The position numbers and the translations under genes were made by a program. DNA of 64,000 nt. Source: Bacteroidota bacterium (lineage in GTDB: Bacteria; Bacteroidota; Bacteroidia; Bacteroidales; UBA10428). This document shows positions 35,686 to 45,188 of the stretch, one piece after another (the stretch's first letter is position 1; every line of letters starts with the position of its first letter). Location of the stretch: the NCBI GenBank assembly GCA_003252385.1, contig QKEH01000008.1:71967-135966 (forward strand), read 5' to 3'. The notes beneath the pieces were generated by a model, which was not told the origin of the DNA, made no database searches, and was given only the letters and a program-made list of their open reading frames with translations.

Positions 35686-36537
35686 ATGAGTACAGCACCC
35701 AAACGTATTGCCATTCAGGGAGGCTACGGAGCCTTTCACGAAATTGCAGCCAATGCCTATTTCAAGAACGAATCGATCGAAATTGTTCCCCGTAATACAT
35801 TTAAAGACCTTTTTGCCGCTTTACAAAAAGGCAAGGTAGACTATGGCATTACAGCCATTGAGAACTCGCTTGCCGGAAGTATATTGCCGAATTATACCTT
35901 GTTGCGCGATTCGAAGATGAAGGTTATTGGCGAAATCTATCTACGAATAAAGCAAAACCTGGTGGCACTACCCGGCCAAAAACTCATCGATATCAAAGAG
36001 GTATACTCCCATCCGATGGCCATATTGCAATGCCAGCAGTTTTTTGACGATTACCCCGACATTAAGCTGATAGACAGCCTGGATACCGCCCTGAGTGCCA
36101 AAAAAATTGCCGATGAGCAGTTAACCGGCATCGCCGCTATTGCCAGCACCCTCGCTGCCCGCAACTACAATTTGGAAATTGTAGCTGCCAGTATCGAAAC
36201 CAACAAGGAAAACTACACCCGCTTTCTGATTTTGGAAGATAAAAATGGGGAACCCTTCACCGACCATAACGTGAATAAATCGTCGGTAAGTTTTGCCCTG
36301 GCCCACAAAATAGGCAGTCTTTCCAAAATTCTATCCACCTTCTCCTTTTACGACATCAACCTGTCCAAAATTCAATCCATGCCTATTATAGGGCACGATT
36401 GGGAATACCAGTTCTATATCGACCTGGAATTTGACAACTACCCGATGTACCGGCAATCTCTTAAAGCGGTGGAACCATTCACCAGTAATATTTGCGTATT
36501 GGGAGAATACTATAAAGGAGAAGTTAGTTTTGACTAA
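35686..36537 (+). CDS. pheA: Prephenate dehydratase with ACT domain
   Basis: Converts prephenate to phenylpyruvate, the committed step to phenylalanine. 283 residues: the catalytic domain has 'IAIQGGYGAFHEIAANAYF', 'YGITAIENSLAGSI' and the hallmark 'NYTRFLIL' (catalytic Thr). A C-terminal ACT domain follows ('HKIGSLSKILSTFSFYDIN'). In the usual Phe-responsive ACT domain the binding motifs are GALV and ESRP; here they read GSLS and 'IQSMP', so allosteric sensing may be altered. There is no fused chorismate mutase; that activity is in the next gene. First structural gene of the operon behind the attenuator. Confidence 0.94.
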   Translation: MSTAPKRIAIQGGYGAFHEIAANAYFKNESIEIVPRNTFKDLFAALQKGKVDYGITAIENSLAGSILPNYTLLRDSKMKVIGEIYLRIKQNLVALPGQKLIDIKEVYSHPMAILQCQQFFDDYPDIKLIDSLDTALSAKKIADEQLTGIAAIASTLAARNYNLEIVAASIETNKENYTRFLILEDKNGEPFTDHNVNKSSVSFALAHKIGSLSKILSTFSFYDINLSKIQSMPIIGHDWEYQFYIDLEFDNYPMYRQSLKAVEPFTSNICVLGEYYKGEVSFD

Positions 36538-36631
36538 TCTTGGAACACGGGGGCTAAAGCTATTTAATGCCAAAATCCTTTCGACCTAAAGAGCACACAC
36601 TAGGAAACCTGTATTTAAAAAAGAGGGAACC

Positions 36632-37717
36632 ATGAGTATTGAACTACAACTTATACCCTTCGAATTTGAAGGGATACCCAAAGAGCGGCCACTCGTAATG
36701 GCCGGACCATGCAGTGCTGAAAGTGAGGAGCAGGTACTATTAACTGCCCATCGGCTGCACAACCATGGCATTAAAATATTTCGTGCCGGTATTTGGAAAC
36801 CCCGCACCCGCCCCAATACTTTTGAAGGAGTAGGTCGAATAGGGCTACCCTGGTTGAAACGGGTAAAAAACGAACTGGGTATGTACACTGCCACCGAAGT
36901 AGCCAACGCCAGTCACGTTTACGAATCGCTGAAACACGGTGTTGATATCCTTTGGATAGGAGCCCGAACCACTGCCAACCCCTTTGCCGTTCAGGAAATT
37001 GCCGATGCCCTGAAAGGTGCCTCGGTTCCCGTTCTGGTGAAGAACCCGGTAAACCCCGATGTGGAGTTGTGGATTGGCGCCTTTGAACGCCTCAACCAGG
37101 CCGGAATACAAAAACTGGCAGCCATACACCGTGGATTCTCCGACTACGGTAAAACCTTCTACCGCAACAACCCGCAATGGCAAATACCCATTGAACTGCG
37201 GCGCCGCATTCCCAGGCTGCCCATTATTACCGACCCCAGCCACATCTGCGGCAACCGCGATATGTTGCTGGAAGTATCGCAGGAAGCTATGGATTTGAAC
37301 TTCGATGGTTTAATCGTTGAAAGCCACTATGACCCGGATAAAGCAGTAAGTGACGCCAAACAACAAATAACCCCCGATGAACTTAACAGCATGCTCCACC
37401 AGTTGGTACTCCGTAAGGCCAATATCGACAATACGGTAATTCAGCATACGCTGGAAGATTTGCGAAACCAGATTGATGCCTTCGACGACAAACTACTGGA
37501 GGTACTTCAGAAACGCATGCAAATTGCCGATCGGATTGGGCAGTATAAAAAAACAAACAACATCACCATTCTGCAATCGGGCCGCTGGAACCAGCTGCTA
37601 ACCAAGCGTATTGAAGAAGGATTGCGAAAAGGTCTAAGCGAAGATTTTGTAACGAAACTCTTCCGGGCCATCCACCAGGAGTCAATCAATCATCAAACCC
37701 GGATTATGAATGAATAG
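36632..37717 (+). CDS. Bifunctional DAHP synthase / chorismate mutase
   Basis: Joins the first step of the shikimate pathway (phosphoenolpyruvate + erythrose 4-phosphate) to the mutase that makes prephenate. Residues 1 to about 265 are a type I-beta DAHP synthase: 'MAGPCSAESEEQ', 'AGIWKPRTRPNTFEGVG', 'ILWIGARTTANPFAVQEIA', 'LPIITDPSHICGNRDM' and 'GLIVESHYDPDKAVSDA'. Residues about 275-361 are an AroQ-type mutase ('LEDLRNQIDAFDDKLLEVL', 'RMQIADRIGQYKK'). No separate regulatory domain is visible; in such fusions the mutase domain often carries the feedback site. 94 nt after pheA. Confidence 0.95.
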   Translation: MSIELQLIPFEFEGIPKERPLVMAGPCSAESEEQVLLTAHRLHNHGIKIFRAGIWKPRTRPNTFEGVGRIGLPWLKRVKNELGMYTATEVANASHVYESLKHGVDILWIGARTTANPFAVQEIADALKGASVPVLVKNPVNPDVELWIGAFERLNQAGIQKLAAIHRGFSDYGKTFYRNNPQWQIPIELRRRIPRLPIITDPSHICGNRDMLLEVSQEAMDLNFDGLIVESHYDPDKAVSDAKQQITPDELNSMLHQLVLRKANIDNTVIQHTLEDLRNQIDAFDDKLLEVLQKRMQIADRIGQYKKTNNITILQSGRWNQLLTKRIEEGLRKGLSEDFVTKLFRAIHQESINHQTRIMNE

Positions 37718-37838
37718 ATTTTAGTATTTTCACGCGCGGATAATTGGAACTGGGCTCAGCGCCGTGCAACGGGTAGCATACTACCCATCACCTCAGCCAC
37801 AAGCTCAAAGTTAAAATTCCCATTTCAATTTTTAAACT

Positions 37839-38882
37839 ATGAAAATTCTCGACGTAAAAGCCGAATCAAAAACCTCCAAAATACTGATCGGAGAAAGGCT
37901 TTCGCAATTGCCCCGATATATCGAGGGTAAGAAAGTGATTGTACTTACCGACTCCAATATTCTTAAGCACTATCGCGACCAACTTCCGGCGGGCCTGCCC
38001 ATTATCGAAATGGGGCTGGGCGAGAAGAACAAAACCCTGGCTACCCTGGATTATATTATGGGCAGGTTGGTAGCCTGCGAAGCCGACCGAACCAGCTTTC
38101 TGCTGGCTATTGGTGGTGGAATTGTGTGCGACGTTGGCGGTTTTGCCGCTTCGGTATATATGCGGGGAATTTCCTTCGGTTTTGTTTCAACCACGCTACT
38201 TTCGCAGGTCGATGCCAGTGTGGGCGGTAAAAACGGTGTAAATTTCGAAGGATTTAAAAACATGATCGGCATTTTTAACCAGCCCGATTTTGTACTGTGC
38301 GACAACGAAATGTTCCGCACCCTCGATGCCCATCAGTTCCGCTCGGGTTTTGCCGAAATTATTAAGGCGGGCGCCATTAAGAACAAGGCGTTGTTCGACT
38401 ATTGTGCCAATCATGCCCGGGAAGCTTTGGCCAACGACAGCGAAACCATTACCCACATGGTGTACGAGTCGGTAAAAATAAAGGCTGATGTGGTGGAGGC
38501 CGACGAACGCGAAAAAGGCGAGCGCCGCCTGTTGAACTTTGGCCATACCTTTGCCCATGCCATCGAAAAGAAGAGCGGCATACTGCATGGCGATGCGGTT
38601 GCTATTGGCATGGTACTGGCAGCCAAAGTATCGCAGCAACTGGGCCTGATTTCGAAAAGCGAAGCCGACCGCATTAAAGAAGTCGTTGCGGCCTATCAAC
38701 TCCCGGTAACTTCCGAAATTCCGGTTCAGGATCTTTTCGATTCCATGAAACAGGACAAGAAGCGTGAAGGAGGGTTTATCCACCTGGTACTGCTCGAAGG
38801 AATTGGAAAGGCAGTAACCCGTAAAGTGAGTTATAACGAATTACAACAGATAATCGATGATTTGCGTAGCGATATCGGATAA
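37839..38882 (+). CDS. aroB: 3-dehydroquinate synthase
   Basis: Cyclises DAHP to 3-dehydroquinate, NAD and metal dependent. 347 residues with 'AIGGGIVCDVGGFAASVYM' (nucleotide site), 'LLSQVDASVGGKNGVNFEG', 'FRSGFAEIIKAGAI', 'LLNFGHTFAHAIEKKSG' and 'LHGDAVAIGM' carrying the metal-binding Glu and His residues. The 121-nt gap from the preceding gene holds a small hairpin (GGGTAG-CATA-CTACCC) without a T-run. The stop lies 26 nt inside aroD, so the two are translationally linked. Confidence 0.96.
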   Translation: MKILDVKAESKTSKILIGERLSQLPRYIEGKKVIVLTDSNILKHYRDQLPAGLPIIEMGLGEKNKTLATLDYIMGRLVACEADRTSFLLAIGGGIVCDVGGFAASVYMRGISFGFVSTTLLSQVDASVGGKNGVNFEGFKNMIGIFNQPDFVLCDNEMFRTLDAHQFRSGFAEIIKAGAIKNKALFDYCANHAREALANDSETITHMVYESVKIKADVVEADEREKGERRLLNFGHTFAHAIEKKSGILHGDAVAIGMVLAAKVSQQLGLISKSEADRIKEVVAAYQLPVTSEIPVQDLFDSMKQDKKREGGFIHLVLLEGIGKAVTRKVSYNELQQIIDDLRSDIG

Positions 38883-39504
38883 AAATTTCGACCACTGCAT
38901 GGCCACGCTCAACCGGGTGGAGATGGCCGAGATACGTCTCGATTTGACGGAGTACACCCCCGATCAGATTAAAAAGGTATTTGCTCACCCCACCCCTACG
39001 GTGGCCACCTGCCGCCCCGATAATATGGGGCCGGAAAAACAGTTGGAAATCCTGACCCTGGCCATTGAATCGGGGGCACACTATGTAGATGTGGAAATTG
39101 AAGCTGCTCCGGTGCAACAACAAGCTCTGCTGGCTGTTGCCCGTAAACACAACTGCCGGGTGATCATCTCCTATCATAATTACGAATGCACCCCGGGTAT
39201 GCGGGAGCTTTACTCCCTGCTGGACGAGTGCTACGCCAAAGGTGCCGATGTGGCCAAACTGGCTGTTCAGGCCAACAGCAAAGCCGACAGCGCCCGTATT
39301 TTAGGCTTGTACAGCAACGAAAAACCACTGGTGGCCTTAGGTATGGGCGAAGCAGGTAAAATAACCCGGGTGCTATCGCCATCGCTGGGTGCGGAGTTTA
39401 CCTTTGCAGCCATGGACAACGGAGCAGGAACCGCTCCCGGCCAGATTTCTTACTCGCGCATGAAAGCCCTGCTCGAGACTATTGAAAACGAATTGAACGC
39501 ATAA
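38857..39504 (+). CDS. aroD: 3-dehydroquinate dehydratase, type I
   Basis: Dehydrates 3-dehydroquinate to 3-dehydroshikimate through a Schiff-base lysine. The 215-residue protein shows the type I residues: Glu and Arg in 'VEMAEIRLDLTEY', the catalytic His in 'VIISYHNYE', the Schiff-base Lys in 'ADVAKLAVQANSKAD', and 'GAEFTFAAMDNGAGTAPGQ' near the end. The start overlaps aroB by 26 nt. Bacteria use either type I or the unrelated type II; this operon carries type I. Confidence 0.95.
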   Translation: MICVAISDKNFDHCMATLNRVEMAEIRLDLTEYTPDQIKKVFAHPTPTVATCRPDNMGPEKQLEILTLAIESGAHYVDVEIEAAPVQQQALLAVARKHNCRVIISYHNYECTPGMRELYSLLDECYAKGADVAKLAVQANSKADSARILGLYSNEKPLVALGMGEAGKITRVLSPSLGAEFTFAAMDNGAGTAPGQISYSRMKALLETIENELNA

Positions 39505-39522
39505 TACCACAAGAACACCGCT

Positions 39523-40524
39523 ATGAACAGTTTTGGAAAACTACTACGTGTAAGTCTGTTTGGTGAGTCGCACGGCAACGGGCTGGGCATTACGCTGGAC
39601 GGCGTACCCTCCGGCCTGCCACTCAAATTTATGGACTTTGCCGAAGATCTGGGTCGACGGCGTGCCGGCGCCAAGGGTACTACCCCACGCAAGGAGCCCG
39701 ATTTGCCCAAATTGCTCACCGGAGTTTTTAACGACCATACCACCGGAGCCCCCCTGACCATACTGTTCGAAAACACCAATACCCGCTCCGGCGATTATAC
39801 CAAACTGCGCGAAATGCCCCGGCCGGGACATGCCGACTTTGTGGCTTCGCAAAAATACGGAGGCTATGAAGACTACCGGGGTGGCGGACACTTTTCGGCA
39901 CGAATTACTACCGGACTGGTAGCGGCCGGGGTAATTGCCAAAAAGCTGATTGCTCCCGTACACATTGAAGCCCGGCTGGTGGAAGCCGGAGGCAACCCCA
40001 ATATTGAAGAAGCCATTGACCAGGCCATGCAGGAACAGGACTCCATTGGCGGCCTTATTGAATGCCGCGTAAAAGGTTTGCCTGTTGGATGGGGAGAACC
40101 TTTTTTCGACTCGGCGGAATCGCTCCTGGCGCACATGATGTTCTCTATACCGGCTGTAAAGGGTATCGAATTCGGCTCCGGTTTCCAGGCTGCCCGTATG
40201 AAAGGCAGCCAGCATAATGACAACATCCTGTCTATGGACGGAAAAACCGAGACCAATCATGCAGGAGGAATCAACGGAGGGATTACCAATGGCAACGAGC
40301 TGGTATTCCGCATAGCCATTAAACCCACCTCGAGTATCAGTCTTCCCCAGGAAACTCTGAATGTAAAAACGGGGAAGGTGGAAACACTCGTTGTGGAAGG
40401 CCGCCACGACCTGTGCGTAGCTTTGCGTGCACCGGTGATTGTTGAGGCAGGAACAGCCTTGGTGCTGGCCGATTTAATGATGCAGGAGCAAAAAGTCGGT
40501 CGGATCTGGCAAAACCAAGAATAG
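39523..40524 (+). CDS. aroC: Chorismate synthase
   Basis: Makes chorismate from 5-enolpyruvylshikimate 3-phosphate using reduced FMN. 333 residues with the conserved 'RVSLFGESHGNGLGITLDG' start, 'GRRRAGAKGTTPRKEPDLP', 'PGHADFVASQKYGGYEDYR', 'GGGHFSARITTGLVAAGVI' and 'NHAGGINGGITNG'. It follows aroD by 18 nt. aroA, aroE and aroK, which act between AroD and AroC, are absent from the operon and must be elsewhere. Confidence 0.97.
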   Translation: MNSFGKLLRVSLFGESHGNGLGITLDGVPSGLPLKFMDFAEDLGRRRAGAKGTTPRKEPDLPKLLTGVFNDHTTGAPLTILFENTNTRSGDYTKLREMPRPGHADFVASQKYGGYEDYRGGGHFSARITTGLVAAGVIAKKLIAPVHIEARLVEAGGNPNIEEAIDQAMQEQDSIGGLIECRVKGLPVGWGEPFFDSAESLLAHMMFSIPAVKGIEFGSGFQAARMKGSQHNDNILSMDGKTETNHAGGINGGITNGNELVFRIAIKPTSSISLPQETLNVKTGKVETLVVEGRHDLCVALRAPVIVEAGTALVLADLMMQEQKVGRIWQNQE

Positions 40525-40553
40525 CCCACCATACTAAGAAGGAAAAAAGCAGC

Positions 40554-41354
40554 ATGGCAGGAGTACAAAATATCAAAAAAATACTCATACTCGGAGCAGG
40601 GCGCATGGGTGCCTGGCTGGTCGAATCGATGTGCCTCGACTACGAAGTAGCCGTTTTCGACAAGGATAAAGCGAAGATGAAATACCTCTTCAACAGCCAC
40701 CGTTTACTGAGCTATGATGAAATACGCGAGTTTTCCCCCGACCTGGTAATTAATGCCGTTAGCCTGCAGCTTACGGTGAAGGTATTTGAAGAAGTACTTC
40801 CCTACCTGCCCGAGGAATGCATTCTCAGCGATATTACCTCGGTAAAAACCCCGCTGCGCGAATTCTACCTCAACAGCGGACGCCGGTTTGTGTCGACCCA
40901 TCCAATGTTTGGCCCTACTTTTGCCAATATTAAAGAACTGAAAAACCAAAGTGCTATAATCATTCAGCAATCCGACGAAGAAGGGAAGAAATTCTTCCGC
41001 AATTTCTACTGTTCCTTCGGGATAAAGATATACGAGTATACCTTTATCGATCACGATAAAACTATTGCCTACTCCCTGTCGACCCCATTTGCTTCATCGA
41101 TGGTTTTTGCGGCCACCATGAAACACCAGGAAGCTCCCGGGACCACTTTTCAGCGGCACATGGCCATTGCCCGCGGGCTGCTTTCGGAAGACGACTACCT
41201 GCTGTCCGAAATTCTTTTAAGCCCCTATACTTACGAGCAGCTGGATCAGATCAGCAAAAAACTGGACGAGTTAAAAAATTATGTTAAAACCAAGGATACA
41301 GCGCAACTACAAACTTTTTTTCAATCGCTGCGAAAAAACCTCACTGAAGAATAA
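40554..41354 (+). CDS. tyrA: Prephenate dehydrogenase
   Basis: Oxidative decarboxylation of prephenate to 4-hydroxyphenylpyruvate, the branch to tyrosine. 266 residues with the Rossmann motif 'ILILGAGRMGAWLVESM', 'LSDITSVKTPLREFYLNSG', and 'FVSTHPMFGPTFANIKELK' with the catalytic His, followed by the helical dimer domain. No ACT domain is attached. It is the last gene of the operon; neither the upstream genes nor this one encodes the aromatic aminotransferase needed to finish Phe and Tyr. Confidence 0.93.
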   Translation: MAGVQNIKKILILGAGRMGAWLVESMCLDYEVAVFDKDKAKMKYLFNSHRLLSYDEIREFSPDLVINAVSLQLTVKVFEEVLPYLPEECILSDITSVKTPLREFYLNSGRRFVSTHPMFGPTFANIKELKNQSAIIIQQSDEEGKKFFRNFYCSFGIKIYEYTFIDHDKTIAYSLSTPFASSMVFAATMKHQEAPGTTFQRHMAIARGLLSEDDYLLSEILLSPYTYEQLDQISKKLDELKNYVKTKDTAQLQTFFQSLRKNLTEE

Positions 41355-41429
41355 CCCAAGTGCCAAACCCATTTTATATATCGTACAATAGTATTAGTTT
41401 AGGGGCGTTATTGATGTGTACTTATTGAA

Positions 41430-41996
41430 ATGTATATGGCACTTCAAACCTTCAAGCCTGGTTATACGATCCTACTCCTGCTTGCACTGAATCTGCGCTT
41501 GTCGGCTAACGCGCCAGCTGCCGATTCCACGAAGATAGCACTGAATTTTACTGTTGGGATCAAACCCAGCTATGGCGCTGGCGAAGTTGGCATCCCTCCG
41601 TTGTCCGTTTCCATGGACTTTGCCATCCCACCCCTGGCCATTCCGGGCGAAATCCGAACAGGCTGGCTGGTTGGCACCTCTTCATCGCAAATCGAGTTCA
41701 ACGGAGGAACTGTGAAAACGTCGCACTACCTGATAGCTACACGAAGCAGTTACCATTACCCCCTGATAGAAGGTGTAGATACCTATGCTACACTGTTATT
41801 AGGTGTACGAGCCATACGAGCCGAAGAAAACAACTTTCCGGGAGCCCAAGGGCGCTTACCCCTGCGTGCACGTCCTCTGGTTGCCCTGCAGGCAGGTGCC
41901 AAATATTACTTTATGGATCAACTGGGGGTTATGGCCGAAATCGGTTACGGATACTCTCTCATTAACCTGGGGGTATGCTTCCGGTTTCAGCCCTGA
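41430..41996 (+). CDS. Small predicted outer-membrane beta-barrel protein
   Basis: 188 residues with a signal peptide ('GYTILLLLALNLRLSANA'). The mature part alternates in beta-strand fashion and ends in the Phe-containing 'INLGVCFRFQP', typical of 8-stranded barrels; 'AKYYFMDQLGVMAEIGYGY' is the usual penultimate strand pattern. A second ATG lies 6 nt inside (41436). It is 76 nt upstream of the DUF6702 gene and could open the operon with it. No specific family recognised. Confidence 0.7.
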   Translation: MYMALQTFKPGYTILLLLALNLRLSANAPAADSTKIALNFTVGIKPSYGAGEVGIPPLSVSMDFAIPPLAIPGEIRTGWLVGTSSSQIEFNGGTVKTSHYLIATRSSYHYPLIEGVDTYATLLLGVRAIRAEENNFPGAQGRLPLRARPLVALQAGAKYYFMDQLGVMAEIGYGYSLINLGVCFRFQP

Positions 41997-42072
41997 TAAC
42001 CGGATGTGCTCTGTGTTAAGTTTCAGGAGCCAACGCTACCATTAGTACGGCTATTTTGCTAATTTCGCTCCT

Positions 42073-42582
42073 ATGTACACTATCCTGAGAACAACCGTTG
42101 CCACGCTGATACTGACGCTGACCTCGCTTACCCTGCAGGCGCATCCCATTCATGTATCGGTGGTGAATCTGGAATATCTTCCCGATTCGAACCGCATCGA
42201 TTTCTCCGTTCAGTTGTGTGCCGATGATCTGGAGAAAATTATCAATTACGAGTATCATACCTTGCTTACTTTTCACAATCGAAGCCGGCTAACCACCCAG
42301 GAGCAAGACGCTTTGGAGCGCTACATCCAAGCAAATTTCAGCATTCAGGCCAAAGGAATTTTACCCTCCCGGTTGCACAGCTGGGGACTGGATGAGGGTC
42401 AGGTGCGCCTGTATTTCAGCTGCCTGTCGCCATTAACTGTAGATAGTCTGGTGGTATCGAACACTTTTATGATAACTTACTTCCCCGACCAGGTGAACCT
42501 GTTAATCAGTCATTTTAAGAACACAGAAACAGGTGTCGAATTTAACAAAGGAACCACCTTACAAACCATTGTTTTTAAATGA
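42073..42582 (+). CDS. DUF6702-like exported protein
   Basis: 169 residues with a signal peptide ('TTVATLILTLTSLTLQAHP'). The mature N-terminus 'HPIHVSVVNLEYLPDSNRI' followed by 'IDFSVQLCADDLEKIINYE' is the pattern of DUF6702, exported beta-rich Bacteroidota proteins of unknown role. The gene overlaps the next by 4 nt (ATGA), so the T9SS protein is translated in coupling with it. Confidence 0.8.
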   Translation: MYTILRTTVATLILTLTSLTLQAHPIHVSVVNLEYLPDSNRIDFSVQLCADDLEKIINYEYHTLLTFHNRSRLTTQEQDALERYIQANFSIQAKGILPSRLHSWGLDEGQVRLYFSCLSPLTVDSLVVSNTFMITYFPDQVNLLISHFKNTETGVEFNKGTTLQTIVFK

Positions 42583-45188
42583 GAGGAATAGGCAAAACCC
42601 TGCTCTTGTGGCTGCTTTGCGGGGCAACACTTTATGCGACCCATAACCGGGCCGGCGAAATAACTTACCGTCACCTTTCGGGCTATACCTACGAGGTTAC
42701 CGTAACCACCTATACCTATGCCTTAAGCAGTGCCAAACGTACCGAACTGATCGTTCAATGGGGCGATGGCACCGAAACAGAAGTACCCCTGCTGGATCCT
42801 CCGGGTTTTTATGCCATTCCGGGTACCGACTACCTCAAAAACATGTACGTGGCGCAACATACCTATGCAGGCAGCGGGGTATACGAAATACTTATGGAAG
42901 ACCCCAACCGAAACCTGGGTGTAAACAATATTCCCAATTCCGTCAATACGATCTTCTCCATTAAAACCACCCTGTTCATTGGTTCCAACATTGGCTCCAA
43001 CAACACCCCGGTGCTGTTGAATCCGCCCATCGACCAGGCGGCATTGGGGCATCCTTTCATTCATAACCCGGCCGCTTTCGACCCCGATGGCGATAGCATA
43101 TCCTATACCATAACCACCTGCACCGGAGCCGGCGGCGAAGCCATTGAGGGGTATCGCATTCCGGCCGCAACCGATACCCTGCTGGTAGATGCCCGAACCG
43201 GCGACCTGATGTGGCTGTCGCCACCCGTAGTGGGAAAATTCAATATTGCTATTCTGGTTGAAGAATGGCGCGATCAGATCCGCATTGGGCGCATTGCCCG
43301 CGATATGCAGATTGACGTTCACGAAACGGACAATAACCCACCGATAAATCCGAACCTGATTGATCTGTGTGTACGGGCCGGAGACACGATTAACCTGCAA
43401 ATCAGAACCAGCGACCCCGACCAGGATCAGCTCAATCAAAGCCTGGTGGGAGGGCCTTTTGAGGTGACCAACCCAGCCGTATACAGCATTGACTCCTCGG
43501 GCTATGGCTGGATTAACTCCCATTTTCAGTGGATCACCCATTGTTCGCACGCCCGCCAGCAACCTTACACCCTGGTGCTTAAGACCGAAGATATTACGAA
43601 CGACATTAACCTGGTTTCCGTAACCAGCTTTACCATTCGGGTATTGCATTTGCCCCCCACCGGACTGGAAACGCATCCGGGATCGGATACCATCCGGCTG
43701 GAATGGACTCCCTCCAACTGCGGCACCCCTGCCGGCTACCGGATTTACCGGCGAACCGACAGCACCCAGTACCTTCCGGAAGCCTGCGAAACCGGCGTTC
43801 CGGCCCGCACCGGTTTTGTATTGATAGACCAGGTGGAAGGTGCAACGGCCCGTTCCTATACCGATAACAACGGAGGCAGTGGGCTGGTGCCCGGATTTGA
43901 ATACTGCTATCGCATAACTGCCTATTACAACGATGGAGCAGAGAGCATCAGTTCCGAAGAGATTTGCAGCCATCTTGAACCTGGAAATCCTCCCTTGTTG
44001 CGGGTCAGCGTTGCCGCCGACGATGAAACCGCAGGCCAAATTGAGCTGGCTTGGGCAGTTCCCCGTGGCGACGACATTATGGACGATGGCCCCTATCGAT
44101 ATGAAATTTTGCGAATGGCACCGGGCGAAACTACACTGCGCCCGATTTTCACCCAACAGGCATCTCCCAATCTATTCGACACCACTTTCACCGACCGGAG
44201 CATCAACACCCGGATATACCCCTACACCTATTCGGTAATCCTTCAATACGAAGAGGGCGGCACCTGGCACAATGCACCGGGTAACGAAATGGCAACTTCG
44301 CAATACATCAGTACTGCAGGTGCGGACAACACCGTAACCCTGACCATGAAAAAAAGAGCCCCCTGGCTGAATCAACCTTACGAAATGTACCGTGCAGCAA
44401 CGGACAGTTTTATGCATATTGGCAGTACCCTTAATGCCACCTACACCGACCGAAATCTGAGAAACAACACTACCTATACGTACCGAAGTGTAGCCAAATC
44501 GGTTCGTCCCCTTTATGGAATGAACTTTACCATGGAGAACACCTCGCATCTGGCCTCCGAAATGCCAGTAGATACCCTTTCGCCTTGCGATGTGGAACTT
44601 TACGTGCGCTCCGATTGCGACAGTGTACGCGGTTTCAACCTGCTGAGCTGGCAGCGAGCCAGTGACAGTTGTTCCAACCAGGATGTGGTGAACTACATTA
44701 TTTACAGCCGCGACTCGTTGGAAGGCAAATTGTTTGCTTTGGACACCCTTGCTCCCACAGTTTTTGAATATCTGGACTACCCCAAGAACTCGATTGAACA
44801 ATGCTACGCCATAACCGCCATCGATTCGGCCGGTAACGAAAGTACGCCCTTGCCTTATTGCGTGTACAATATTTGCAGCTTCTACCGTTTACCCAATGTA
44901 TTTACCCCCAACGGAGATGCTATCAACGACATCTACACCTCCTGGAATCTGAACGGTTATGTTAAGAAAGTGGATATGAGTATTTTTAACCGTTATGGCC
45001 AGAAGCTGTATACCACCACCAATGCGAATATCGACTGGAACGGCACCTACAACAATAAGCTGGTTAGTTCCGGAGTCTATTACTACATCTGCGATGTGTA
45101 TGAACCAACAATCAGAGGGTCCCACCTCACAACCTTAACCGGATTTATACATGTTTATTCTGGAACCGACAACACACCCCCTCAATGA
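42579..45188 (+). CDS. Large T9SS type B secreted protein with gliding-type C-terminal domain
   Basis: 869 residues, signal peptide then 'THNRAGEITYRHLSGYTYE', a start seen in many Bacteroidota surface proteins. The middle has PKD-like and fibronectin-III-like repeats ('AGYRIYRRTDS', 'YRYEILRMAPGE', 'VNYIIYSRDSLE'). The last ~90 residues are the gliding-associated CHU_C sorting domain: 'LPNVFTPNGDAINDIYTSW', 'MSIFNRYGQKLYTT', 'DWNGTYNNKLVSSGVYYYI'. That domain sends proteins out through the type IX system. Likely a surface or adhesive protein. Coupled by 4-nt overlaps to the genes on both sides; no PorP/SprF partner is adjacent. Confidence 0.9.
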   Translation: MRGIGKTLLLWLLCGATLYATHNRAGEITYRHLSGYTYEVTVTTYTYALSSAKRTELIVQWGDGTETEVPLLDPPGFYAIPGTDYLKNMYVAQHTYAGSGVYEILMEDPNRNLGVNNIPNSVNTIFSIKTTLFIGSNIGSNNTPVLLNPPIDQAALGHPFIHNPAAFDPDGDSISYTITTCTGAGGEAIEGYRIPAATDTLLVDARTGDLMWLSPPVVGKFNIAILVEEWRDQIRIGRIARDMQIDVHETDNNPPINPNLIDLCVRAGDTINLQIRTSDPDQDQLNQSLVGGPFEVTNPAVYSIDSSGYGWINSHFQWITHCSHARQQPYTLVLKTEDITNDINLVSVTSFTIRVLHLPPTGLETHPGSDTIRLEWTPSNCGTPAGYRIYRRTDSTQYLPEACETGVPARTGFVLIDQVEGATARSYTDNNGGSGLVPGFEYCYRITAYYNDGAESISSEEICSHLEPGNPPLLRVSVAADDETAGQIELAWAVPRGDDIMDDGPYRYEILRMAPGETTLRPIFTQQASPNLFDTTFTDRSINTRIYPYTYSVILQYEEGGTWHNAPGNEMATSQYISTAGADNTVTLTMKKRAPWLNQPYEMYRAATDSFMHIGSTLNATYTDRNLRNNTTYTYRSVAKSVRPLYGMNFTMENTSHLASEMPVDTLSPCDVELYVRSDCDSVRGFNLLSWQRASDSCSNQDVVNYIIYSRDSLEGKLFALDTLAPTVFEYLDYPKNSIEQCYAITAIDSAGNESTPLPYCVYNICSFYRLPNVFTPNGDAINDIYTSWNLNGYVKKVDMSIFNRYGQKLYTTTNANIDWNGTYNNKLVSSGVYYYICDVYEPTIRGSHLTTLTGFIHVYSGTDNTPPQ

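Noticed and set aside
37790..37838. Possible second attenuator or riboswitch before aroB
   Set aside because: A small GGGTAG/CTACCC hairpin lies nearby, but there is no T-run, leader peptide or conserved aptamer-like structure.
38196..38783. Minus-strand frame of 195 codons
   Set aside because: Antisense to aroB, no recognisable protein sequence.
39544..40407. Minus-strand frame of 287 codons
   Set aside because: Lies entirely opposite aroC, whose motifs are unmistakable.
42723..44156. Long minus-strand frame (477 codons) opposite the T9SS type B gene
   Set aside because: It is antisense to a gene with clear domains and its translation shows no family features; an effect of codon bias on the other strand.
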